NCBI GenBank assembly: GCA_905234575.1
Contig: CAJOIG010000119.1
Coordinates: forward strand, 1-6,090
Length of the DNA stretch: 6,090 nt
Direction: 5' to 3'
Source of the DNA: an uncultured Oscillospiraceae bacterium
Lineage (GTDB): Bacteria > Bacillota > Clostridia > Oscillospirales > Oscillospiraceae
Under the pieces are notes generated by a model, which saw nothing but the letters and a program-made list of their open reading frames with translations, searched no databases and was not told where the DNA came from. The position numbers and the translations under genes are program-made. Of this stretch, positions 1 through 6,090 are shown piece after piece. Numbering within the stretch: the stretch's first letter is position 1; each line of letters starts with the position of its first letter.

Positions 1-25
1 TTTTTTCACACATTGATTTTACCAC

Positions 26-73
26 AAACAAGAAGCCGAGGCGACTGTTTCCAGCCACCTCGGTTTCTTGTTT
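26..73 (-). terminator. Rho-independent terminator of the argGH transcript, probably bidirectional
   Basis: A 16-bp stem is formed by 26-41 and 58-73, with a single G-T wobble (35 with 64) and a 16-base loop at 42-57. Read on the minus strand, the stem starts with an A-rich arm and ends in a T-rich arm (CTTCTTGTTT), the usual form of an intrinsic terminator. It lies about 45 bases past the argH stop codon. The plus-strand reading also ends in a T-rich tract (TTTCTTGTTTT), so it could stop a convergent transcript entering from the left edge. The fold is read by eye; no energy was calculated. Confidence 0.8.
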
Positions 74-78
74 TGCTA

Positions 79-108
79 GGGCTGTTTTGCTACAGCCCCG
101 CGGTTTTT
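79..108 (+). terminator. Second hairpin with a T-run on the plus strand; possible terminator for a left-hand convergent gene
   Basis: GGGCTGT at 79-85 pairs with ACAGCCC at 92-98 around a 6-base loop. On the plus strand the hairpin is followed, after five bases, by six T residues at 103-108. This orientation would serve a rightward gene ending left of the window. On the minus strand the hairpin lies directly after argH but has no T-run behind it, so the larger hairpin next to it is the better argGH terminator. Confidence 0.45.
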
Positions 109-115
109 TGAGGGG

Positions 116-1443
116 TTATTGCAGGAAGCTGTCGAGGAAGGCGAGCTGCTCCGGCACGGGGAGGTTCCGGCGCTTCACGCAGTTGTCGAGATTGATGGCG
201 TCGTAGATCGTCTCGTCGAACACCGGGCTCGCGGCGCGGTACTCGTCCAGGGTGAGGTCCTCCAGGGGCTTGCCCGCGTGAACGAGCCCGGCGGCGATGC
301 CGTAGGCCTCCCGGAAGGGGACGCCGTGGGCGACGAGCCAGTCGGCGCAGTCGGTGGCGTTGATGAAGCCCGCGCCGGCGGCCCTCCGCAGGGCGTCGGT
401 GTGGACGGTCATGCCCGCGACCATCGGGGCCGCGACGGCGAGGCAGAGCTTTGCCGTGTCCAGCGCGTCGAAGACGGCCTCCTTGTCCTCCTGGAGGTCC
501 TTGTTGTAGGCGAGGGGCAGGCCCTTCAGCACGGTGAGCATGGTCAGCAGGTCGCCGTACACTCGTCCGGTCTTGCCGCGGATGAGCTCCGCCATGTCGG
601 GGTTCTTTTTCTGCGGCATGATGGACGAGCCTGTGACGAAGCCCTCCGGCAGCGTCACGAACCGGAACTCCAGGCTGGACCAGAGAACGAGCTCCTCCGC
701 GAACCGGCTCAGATGCGCCATCAGAAGGCTGAGAGCGCTCATGAGCTCCACGCAGAAGTCCCGGTCGGAGACGGCGTCCAGACTGTTGAGGCATGGTCCG
801 TCGAAGCCGAGGGAGGCGGCGGTCATGGCCCGGTTCGTGGGAAAGGTGGTCCCTGCGAGGGCGCAGGCGCCAAGGGGGCACTGGTTCATGCGCTTTTTCG
901 CGTCTGCGAGGCGTCCGGCGTCCCGGGTGAGCATCATGGCGTAGGCGCAGAGATAATGCCCCATGGTGACGGGCTGGGCCCGCTGGAGGTGGGTGTAGCC
1001 GGGCATCACGTCGTCCGCGTGCTTTTCCGCCTGATTCCGCAGGGCGGCGACGAGGCCCTTCACGAGGCGGATCGTCTCGTCGATCTGGTTCCGCAGGTAC
1101 AGGCGCAGGTCGGTGGCGACCTGGTCGTTCCGGCTGCGGGCGGTGTGCAGGCGCTTGCCCGCGTCGCCGATGCGCTTCGTGAGCTCCATCTCCACGAAGG
1201 TGTGGATGTCCTCGGCGGTCATGTCGATTTCAAGGGCGCCGGAGGCGAGATCGTCCCGGATGCCCTCCAGGCCGCGGCGGATGGCGTCGGCGTCCTCGGG
1301 GGAGAGGATGCCGCAGACACCGAGCATCGCGGCGTGGGCGAGGGAGCCCGTGATGTCCTCCTTCCACATGCGGCAGTCGAAGGGGATGGAGGAGTTGAGC
1401 TGCTTGGCGGTGTCAGCCACGAGGCCGCCCCAGAGGTTCTTCA

Positions 1444-1444
<1 letters not shown>
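116..1444 (-). CDS. argH: Argininosuccinate lyase (ArgH)
   Basis: The 442-residue product matches argininosuccinate lyase, which splits argininosuccinate into arginine and fumarate in the cytoplasm, the last step of arginine synthesis. The fumarase/aspartase superfamily signatures are all visible: HTARSRNDQV at residues 100-109, GYTHLQRAQP at 149-158 with the expected general-acid His152, and the signature loop GSSIMPQKKNP at 272-282 with the catalytic Ser of this loop. The start is the ATG at 1442-1444, because homology begins with the MKNLWGG segment; the frame stays open further upstream (to 1699), but that part only overlaps argG in another frame. The ATG overlaps the argG stop as TGATG, which suggests translational coupling; only a weak GGGAG lies upstream, inside argG. 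The C-terminus is short: the GGxAP-like stretch common after the conserved C-x-x-R-R segment is replaced by a brief tail. E. coli ArgH has 457 residues. Confidence 0.97.
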
Positions 1445-2658
<1,214 letters not shown>

Positions 2659-2705
2659 GGTGTGTTCCTCCGTATATCTTCGGGTATTTGTTTTCGATGA
2701 TTGGC

Positions 2706-2734
2706 ATTGTACGCCATCGGGCGGTGAATATCAA
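2706..2734 (-). promoter_or_regulatory. Sigma-A type promoter of the argGH operon
   Basis: On the minus strand, TTGATA (2729-2734) and TACAAT (2706-2711) are separated by exactly 17 bases. Both match the housekeeping sigma consensus with one (TACAAT) or two (TTGATA) mismatches. Transcription would start near 2699, giving a leader of about 40 bases before the argG ATG, with a GGAGG ribosome site in between. The -35 lies inside an inverted repeat, so a bound protein could block polymerase. The assignment is from pattern only. Confidence 0.75.
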
Positions 2735-2746
2735 TAGCTATATTCA
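2725..2746. promoter_or_regulatory. Inverted repeat overlapping the argG -35; candidate operator
   Basis: TGAATAT (2725-2731) and ATATTCA (2740-2746) form a perfect 7-bp inverted repeat with an 8-base spacer. It covers the -35 element of the argG promoter, where a repressor would act. TGAAT and ATTCA are the half-sites of the ArgR operator known from E. coli and Bacillus, which makes ArgR attractive in front of argG. The classical ArgR box, however, has only four bases between these half-sites, against twelve here, so ArgR binding is a guess. A further TGAAT lies at 2755-2759. Confidence 0.45.
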
Positions 2747-2753
2747 GAAAAGT
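2739..2753. promoter_or_regulatory. CodY-like box just upstream of the argG promoter
   Basis: Positions 2739-2753 read TATATTCAGAAAAGT on the plus strand. This matches 12 of 15 positions of the CodY consensus AATTTTCWGAAAATT known from Bacillus and clostridial relatives. CodY represses amino acid biosynthesis genes when branched-chain amino acids and GTP are plentiful. The site overlaps the right half of the inverted repeat over the -35. Its position suits repression, but whether this organism has CodY is unknown from the window. Confidence 0.35.
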
Positions 2754-2789
2754 GTGAATAAAATCAAAATTATTTTGTTAACAAGTGCA

Positions 2790-2804
2790 TATTTTCAGAA
2801 TTTC
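2790..2804. promoter_or_regulatory. Second CodY-like box / TTCAGAA palindrome
   Basis: Positions 2790-2804 match the CodY consensus at 11 of 15 bases. The core is also part of a 15-bp palindrome, TTCAGAA-T-TTCTGAA (2794-2808). Its first eleven bases differ from those of the box at 2739 by only one base. The two copies start 51 bases apart, close to five helical turns, which would place them on the same DNA face. The site lies immediately after the DUF1292 stop codon. Confidence 0.3.
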
Positions 2805-2811
2805 TGAATAA

Positions 2812-3090
2812 TCACGAGGAAAGACCCTTCTCGTAGAGGTCGAACACGGCGTCGATGGTCGCGTCGTCCGTGACCATGGAGAGGAAGGAGCCGGAGTCCT
2901 CGTCGCCGTCGCCGTCCACCTGGGAGACGGAAAAGACGAAGGCGTCCCCTTCGTCCGCGCCCTCCATGGGGGTGACGGGACGGAGGATGAGGTAGGTCTG
3001 GTCGTTCCAGGGCACGGAGGCGACGGGTTCGAAGCCGACGCGCTCGCCGCGGTCGTTCGTGAGCAGGATGATCTCGGGCAGGTCGGGCAT
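2812..3090 (-). CDS. DUF1292 (YrzB-like) small acidic protein
   Basis: This 92-residue protein fits the DUF1292 family of small acidic proteins typical of Bacillota, whose function is not established. Visible family features are the N-terminal beta-rich part (IILLTNDRGERVGFEPV at residues 7-23), a Q-T-Y-L-I-L-R-P segment at 31-38, an Asp/Glu-rich stretch at 59-65, and a closing helix D-A-V-F-D-L-Y-E at 80-87. No signal peptide or membrane segment is seen. The start is the ATG at 3088-3090, fixed by a strong AAGGAGG eight bases upstream; the reading frame stays open much further upstream, but that part runs antiframe through the neighbouring gene and should not be used. It is the last gene of the nth cluster, 13 bases after the TIGR04255 gene. 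Better-known relatives usually sit near other housekeeping genes, so its role here is open. Confidence 0.85.
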   Translation of the reverse strand: MPDLPEIILLTNDRGERVGFEPVASVPWNDQTYLILRPVTPMEGADEGDAFVFSVSQVDGDGDEDSGSFLSMVTDDATIDAVFDLYEKGLSS

Positions 3091-3098
3091 GATCGTAT

Positions 3099-3105
3099 CC
3101 TCCTT
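3099..3105 (-). promoter_or_regulatory. Strong ribosome binding site fixing the DUF1292 start
   Basis: The minus strand reads AAGGAGG, eight bases before the ATG at 3090. The TAA stop codon of the TIGR04255 gene (3104-3106) overlaps its first bases, giving TAAGGAGG. The arrangement suggests that ribosomes ending on the upstream gene reload at once, and it rules out the longer upstream starts in the same frame. Confidence 0.85.
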
Positions 3106-3871
3106 AGCTTCGGGCCATGCGCTCGCGCAGGGCGTCGGTAATGGCGGCCTCGAACACAGCAAGCGCGGCCTTGTGGTAGTCGTCGAGCTTCGCGGGCACG
3201 TCGGCGGGCATGAGCGGGCTCCGGCAGTAGGTGTCCACGTCCAGGATGAACTCCCGGCGGCGGTTGGGCTTGGGGTACTCGGCGTTGAAGATGCCGTATT
3301 TGAAGGTGGCGCGGTCGGTGCCGTAGTTGAGCTCGGTGGAGCACATGTGTCGGGCGAGGGCGCCGTCGTTCGCGGCAAAGCGCAGGCCGCCCAGGAGCCA
3401 AGGGTTTATGTACTTCTCCCAGAAATCCGCGCCGAGGCCCGGCCCGGCGTTCGCCTCCGGGAGCTTGATCTCGTTGATGAAGCGCAGGCCGAGGCGGCTG
3501 ATCTCCATGCGGGGACACTGGGCGGCGATGGCGTCCAGCGTGTCCATGAACTGGTCCCGCAGGTCCCCGAAGCCCTCGTAGCGCCTCTCCTCCATAAAGA
3601 GGTACTCCCCACACAGGGCGACGCGGCGGGATTTGTCCTCGACGGCGAAGTTGTGCTCGACGAAGCTGGTGGTGCGGGTGTCCCGGACGGGGCCCTGGGG
3701 AGTCTTGCGGACGTGGACCTCGGACTTCTGCCGGTTCAGGTCATTTCGGACGGGAAAGCCGTCCAGCACGGCGAGGACGCCCTCGTCCGGCTGGACCAGG
3801 GGCACGGTCCCGGCGGTGAAATCCGCCCGCAGGACCACCTGGGTGATGAAATTCTTCGCGTAATGCGGCAT
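3104..3871 (-). CDS. TIGR04255 family protein
   Basis: The 255-residue product resembles the TIGR04255 family, soluble proteins of about 250-270 residues with patchy distribution and no established function. Supporting features, numbered from the chosen start, are the N-terminal F-I-T-Q-V-V-L-R-A-D-F segment (8-18), the central R-L-G-L-R-F-I-N-E-I motif (126-135), F-I-L-D-V-D-T-Y (208-215), and a C-terminal helix F-E-A-A-I-T-D-A-L-R-E (240-250). No catalytic motif, signal peptide or membrane segment is seen. The start is taken as the ATG at 3869-3871, just before the conserved N-terminus, with a moderate AAAGGCAGG upstream. An in-frame TTG at 3914-3916 overlaps the stop of the preceding phosphatase gene (TTGA) and would add 15 unconserved-looking residues. 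It lies between the phosphatase and DUF1292 genes and is probably co-transcribed with nth. The family assignment rests on motif recognition, not on a search. Confidence 0.8.
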   Translation of the reverse strand: MPHYAKNFITQVVLRADFTAGTVPLVQPDEGVLAVLDGFPVRNDLNRQKSEVHVRKTPQGPVRDTRTTSFVEHNFAVEDKSRRVALCGEYLFMEERRYEGFGDLRDQFMDTLDAIAAQCPRMEISRLGLRFINEIKLPEANAGPGLGADFWEKYINPWLLGGLRFAANDGALARHMCSTELNYGTDRATFKYGIFNAEYPKPNRRREFILDVDTYCRSPLMPADVPAKLDDYHKAALAVFEAAITDALRERMARS

Positions 3872-3912
3872 GTTGCAGCGCCTGCCTTTCTTTGCAGTAG
3901 TATCCGGTGGCG

Positions 3913-4668
3913 TCAAACGCCCTCGTCGAGGTACAGGTCCTCCAGCGCCTCGATCTCGTCCGGACCGACGCCGAGGACCAGCTCGAGATACGCCGGGACG
4001 GAGCCGTACTCGAGCTCGAGGAGCTTCACATAGGTGCGGAGATTCTCCTCCCGCACGAAAAACACCTCCCGGGCGATGTCCGCGGAAAACGGCGGGTGCT
4101 CCATGGCGGTGACGCGGTCCATAAGGCCCTGGGTGAACTCGTTCGTAAGCAGATAATCCCGGAAAATGGTGTCCTCGTCGATGCCGAGGGCGGTCAGCAG
4201 CAGCAGCGCCGCAGCGCCCGTGCGGTCCTTGCCCTGGGTGCAGTGCCAGAGGACGGGCCGTCCCTCCGCCGCCAGCAGGAGGCGGAAAAACTCCGCGTAC
4301 GCCTCGTCCGCCTCCGTGCTGCGGGCGAGCTTGCGGTAGATGGCCGCGAAGTCCGCCCGGACCTCGTCCGCGGTGTAGCTGGGGTCGTCCGGGCGCCGGA
4401 ACATGGTGTTCAGCGGCGGAAGGGCGGGGAGCTGGTGATAGCTCGCCCCCGGCACCGGTCGGTCCGGGGCCCGGCGCGTCTCGTCCAGGTCCCGGAAGTC
4501 GATCACGCAGGCAAGCCCCATGTCCGCGAGCCGCGCGATGTCCGCGTCCGTCGCGTGCTCGAGCCGGCCCGTCCGCAGCAGGAGGCCCGGCTTCGTCTTT
4601 CGTCCGTCCGCCCGGAGAAGCCCTCCCAGGTCCCGGACGTTCTCAATGCCCTCAAAATCCAGAAACAT
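3913..4668 (-). CDS. Tyrosine-protein phosphatase family protein (Y_phosphatase3-like, CX5R type)
   Basis: The 251-residue product looks like the bacterial tyrosine phosphatase family that includes mycobacterial PtpB and Listeria LipA. The catalytic P-loop HCTQGKDRTG spans residues 142-151, giving nucleophile Cys143 and phosphate-binding Arg149. Earlier family segments are N-V-R-D-L-G-G (10-16), L-L-R-T-G-R-L (30-36), and V-I-D-F-R-D-L-D-E (55-63). Lys147 inside the loop is a feature seen in members acting on phosphoinositides as well as phosphotyrosine, so the substrate could be a protein or a lipid. No signal peptide or transmembrane helix is visible, so a cytoplasmic enzyme is inferred. 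The ATG at 4666-4668 lies only three bases after the nth stop, with AAGGAG (4681-4686) inside the end of nth, 12 bases from the start. Coupling to nth translation is likely. No physiological link to DNA repair is known to me. Confidence 0.9.
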   Translation of the reverse strand: MFLDFEGIENVRDLGGLLRADGRKTKPGLLLRTGRLEHATDADIARLADMGLACVIDFRDLDETRRAPDRPVPGASYHQLPALPPLNTMFRRPDDPSYTADEVRADFAAIYRKLARSTEADEAYAEFFRLLLAAEGRPVLWHCTQGKDRTGAAALLLLTALGIDEDTIFRDYLLTNEFTQGLMDRVTAMEHPPFSADIAREVFFVREENLRTYVKLLELEYGSVPAYLELVLGVGPDEIEALEDLYLDEGV

Positions 4669-4671
4669 GTA

Positions 4672-5319
4672 TTATGTAAACTCCTTGTTCTCCCAGCTTT
4701 GGCATGCCTCCCGCACGCAGCAGTTCTCGCAGGCGGGCTTTCGCGCGGTGCAGACCGCCCGCCCGTGCAGCACGAGCCGGTGGCAAAAGTCGTTTGAGCG
4801 CTCCGGCGGCAGGAGGACGCGCAGGGCTGTCTCGATCTTCGGGGGATCCTTCAAATCGTCCACGAGCCCCATGCGGTTCGACAGGCGGATGCAGTGGGTG
4901 TCCACCACGACGCTGCCGGGCACGCGGAACACGTCCCCCAGGATGAGGTTCGCGCTTTTCCGGCCCACGCCGGGCAGACGCAGCAGGTCGTCCATGTTGC
5001 CCGGGACGGCGCCGCCGAACTCGTCCTCGAGCATCTTGGCCGCGCCCACGATGTCCCGGGCCTTGCCCCGGAAGAAGCCGCAGGAGTGGATGAAGGGCTC
5101 GATGTCCTCGGGCTCCGCCTGCGCCATGGCGGCGGCGTTCGGGTAGCGCTCAAACAGCGCCGGGACCACCTGGTTCACGCGCTCGTCCGTGCATTGGGCG
5201 GCGAGCCGCACCGCCACGAGAAGCTGCCACGCCTCGTTGTAATTCAGCGTGCACTCCGCGAGGGGATACTCCCGCTCGAGGCCGTCGAGGATCGCAGCGA
5301 CCTGTTCTTTCGTTCGCAT
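4672..5319 (-). CDS. nth: Endonuclease III (Nth), DNA glycosylase/AP lyase
   Basis: The 215-residue product is a full-length endonuclease III (E. coli Nth has 211), a base-excision repair enzyme that removes oxidised pyrimidines and cuts at the abasic site. The helix-hairpin-helix motif L-P-G-V-G-R-K-S-A-N spans residues 115-124, with catalytic Lys121; the conserved Asp140 lies in V-V-D-T-H. The 4Fe-4S cluster ligands are intact at the C-terminus: Cys190, Cys197, Cys200 and Cys206, in the C-x6-C-x2-C-x5-C pattern. The A-A-Q-C-T-D segment at 40-45 matches the family's damaged-base region. The start is the ATG at 5317-5319, where homology begins; the ribosome site is only a loose purine run (AAAGAGAGAGAA). 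It is the first gene of a four-gene minus-strand cluster and has its own promoter, which overlaps that of the divergent rarA. Confidence 0.97.
   Translation of the reverse strand: MRTKEQVAAILDGLEREYPLAECTLNYNEAWQLLVAVRLAAQCTDERVNQVVPALFERYPNAAAMAQAEPEDIEPFIHSCGFFRGKARDIVGAAKMLEDEFGGAVPGNMDDLLRLPGVGRKSANLILGDVFRVPGSVVVDTHCIRLSNRMGLVDDLKDPPKIETALRVLLPPERSNDFCHRLVLHGRAVCTARKPACENCCVREACQSWENKEFT
4681..4686 (-). promoter_or_regulatory. Ribosome binding site of the phosphatase gene, inside nth
   Basis: The minus strand reads AAGGAG 12 bases before the phosphatase ATG, within the last codons of nth. The spacing is a little long, but it is the only good match. Ribosomes terminating on nth at 4672-4674 would pass over it, so the two genes are probably translated together. 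Confidence 0.55.
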
Positions 5320-5352
5320 ACCCGTTCTCTCTCTTTCGCATGGTATGGATAA

Positions 5353-5381
5353 ATCTTATCACGGGTTATTGAAAAAACCAA
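5353..5381 (-). promoter_or_regulatory. Promoter of the nth operon (leftward)
   Basis: On the minus strand TTGGTT (5376-5381) and TAAGAT (5353-5358) are separated by 17 bases. The predicted start, near 5346, leaves a leader of roughly 26 bases before nth. Its -35 end interlocks with the rightward rarA promoter, so only one polymerase could occupy the region at a time. It would drive nth and the three genes behind it, since gaps there are 41 bases or fewer. Confidence 0.65.
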
Positions 5382-5397
5382 GAGGGAACGATATAAT
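5369..5397 (+). promoter_or_regulatory. Near-consensus promoter of rarA (rightward)
   Basis: TTGAAA (5369-5374) and a perfect TATAAT (5392-5397) are separated by 17 bases, an almost ideal sigma-A promoter. Transcription would begin around 5403-5405 and leave a leader of about 72 bases before the rarA ATG. The first 13 bases overlap the leftward nth promoter. Confidence 0.8.
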
Positions 5398-5427
5398 TTT
5401 CCGCAGGAATAATCGGGATCCAAAGCC

Positions 5428-5461
5428 GTCTTGCTCGCCGCAAAAGCGGCAGCCGCAAGAC
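5428..5461 (+). other. Stem-loop in the rarA leader
   Basis: GTCTTGC (5428-5434) pairs with GCAAGAC (5455-5461); inside it GCCGC (5437-5441) pairs with GCGGC (5446-5450) around an AAAA loop, with a small asymmetric internal loop between the two stems. It ends 14 bases before the first rarA ATG and has no T-run after it, so it is not a standard terminator. It could shape translation or stability of the leader. The fold was found by eye. Confidence 0.5.
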
Positions 5462-5475
5462 ATGGCAGTTGTTAT

Positions 5476-6090
5476 ATGATGGATTTTATCAGAGACGAAA
5501 AATCGAACAGCGCTTACCGCCCGCTGGCGGACGAGCTGCGCCCGGAGGAGCTGGACGACGTGGTCGGCCAGGAGCACATCCTGGGCGCGGACGGCATGCT
5601 GCGCCGAATCGCGGAACATGATCTTCTACGGGCCCTCCGGCACGGGCAAGACCACCGTCGCCCGGATCATCGCCCGGAAGTCGAACCGGCCCCTGCGCCG
5701 CCTGAACGCCACCACCGCCGGCATCGCGGACATCAAGGCCATCATCGACGAGCTCGACACCTTCCTCGCCCCGGACGGTGTGCTCCTGTACCTCGACGAG
5801 ATCCAGTACTTCAACAAAAAACAGCAGCAGTCGCTGCTGGATTTCATCGAGAACGGCAAGATCACTCTCATCGCCTCCACGACGGAGAACCCGTATTTCT
5901 GCGTGTTCAACGCCATCCTCAGCCGGAGCACGGTGTTTGAGTTCAAGTCCCTCGCGCCCGCGGACGTGCGCCGGGCGGAGGACCGGGTCCTGTGCCTTCT
6001 GCGGGAGCGGGACGGCATGGCGGCCGAGCCGGAGGAGGGCGTCCTCGACTACATCGCCCAGGCCTGCGGCGGCGACGCCCGCAAGAGCCT
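5476..6090 (+). pseudogene. rarA: RarA/MgsA replication-associated AAA+ ATPase, frameshifted and cut by the window edge
   Basis: RarA is a cytoplasmic AAA+ ATPase related to clamp loaders that acts at stalled replication forks. The N-terminus is read from ATG 5476 or 5479: P-L-A-D-E-L-R-P-E-E-L-D-D-V-V-G-Q-E-H-I, typical of RarA, continuing to R-R-I-A-E (to 5616). The homology then jumps to another frame: N-M-I-F-Y-G-P-S-G-T-G-K-T-T (from 5615) with Walker A, then L-L-Y-L-D-E-I (Walker B), S-T-T-E-N-P (sensor 1), L-S-R-S (arginine finger) and G-G-D-A-R-K-S-L at the edge. This second frame is open from ATG 5618 to the window end without a stop. The first frame runs on to a stop at 5940, but only as noise after 5616. 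About five residues usual between E and N are missing, which fits a deletion of about 17 bases. No good ribosome site precedes either ATG. If the break is real, full-length RarA is not made; otherwise it is an assembly error. Confidence 0.85.

Noticed and set aside
2765..2784. AT palindromes CAAAAT-T-ATTTTG and TTGTTAACAA as terminators
   Set aside because: Loops would be too small or stems too weak in RNA; they are more likely part of an AT-rich control region.
2812..3378. Longer version of the DUF1292 gene with an upstream start
   Set aside because: The extra N-terminal part is a Pro/Ser/Thr-rich out-of-frame reading of the TIGR04255 gene; the AAGGAGG at 3099-3105 fixes the start at 3090.
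4009..4023. CTCGAGCTCGAG palindromic stretch
   Set aside because: It is inside the phosphatase gene and encodes ordinary Leu-Glu-Leu-Glu codons in GC-rich DNA; no sign of a separate element.
5618..5940. Continuation of the first rarA frame to the stop at 5940
   Set aside because: After 5616 it is His/Arg/Pro-rich noise; the conserved AAA+ motifs lie in the other frame.

Overview
The window looks like chromosomal DNA of a GC-rich member of the Bacillota, most likely a Clostridia-type anaerobe. This is inferred from the DUF1292 (YrzB-like) gene, the strong AGGAGG-type ribosome binding sites in front of argG and the DUF1292 gene, the clostridial flavour of the RarA sequence, and AT-rich promoter gaps between genes rich in G/C-ending codons. 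The species cannot be named from the sequence. No mobile element, CRISPR array, tRNA or rRNA was seen.

Layout, left to right. Positions 1-115 are non-coding and hold two hairpins that end the argGH transcript and could also stop a convergent transcript from the left. Positions 116-2658 (minus strand) carry argG then argH, joined by a TGATG stop/start overlap: the last two steps of arginine synthesis. Positions 2659-2811 are an AT-rich control region with a clear sigma-A type promoter for argG, an inverted repeat over its -35 element and two copies of a TTCAGAA-centred motif resembling CodY boxes. Positions 2812-5319 (minus strand) hold a tight four-gene cluster, in transcription order nth (endonuclease III), a tyrosine/lipid phosphatase-family gene, a TIGR04255-family gene and a small DUF1292 gene. 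Positions 5320-5475 are a divergent promoter region in which the nth promoter and a near-consensus rightward promoter overlap. From 5476 to the right edge lies rarA (mgsA), an AAA+ ATPase of replication-fork maintenance, cut by the window end.

The main anomaly is in rarA. Its N-terminal part (5476 to about 5616) and its Walker A-containing part (from about 5615 onward) are in different frames, and about five residues normally found between them are missing. This fits a short frame-shifting deletion of about 17 bases, or an assembly error.

Functionally the window combines housekeeping metabolism (arginine) with two genome-maintenance genes (nth and rarA) that share a divergent promoter region. 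The nth operon also carries two poorly characterised genes (TIGR04255 and DUF1292) and a phosphatase. No clear terminator separates DUF1292 from argG, so some read-through into argGH is possible. I see no convincing new multi-gene system; the most useful leads are the rarA break, the argG control region and the unusual nth operon content.
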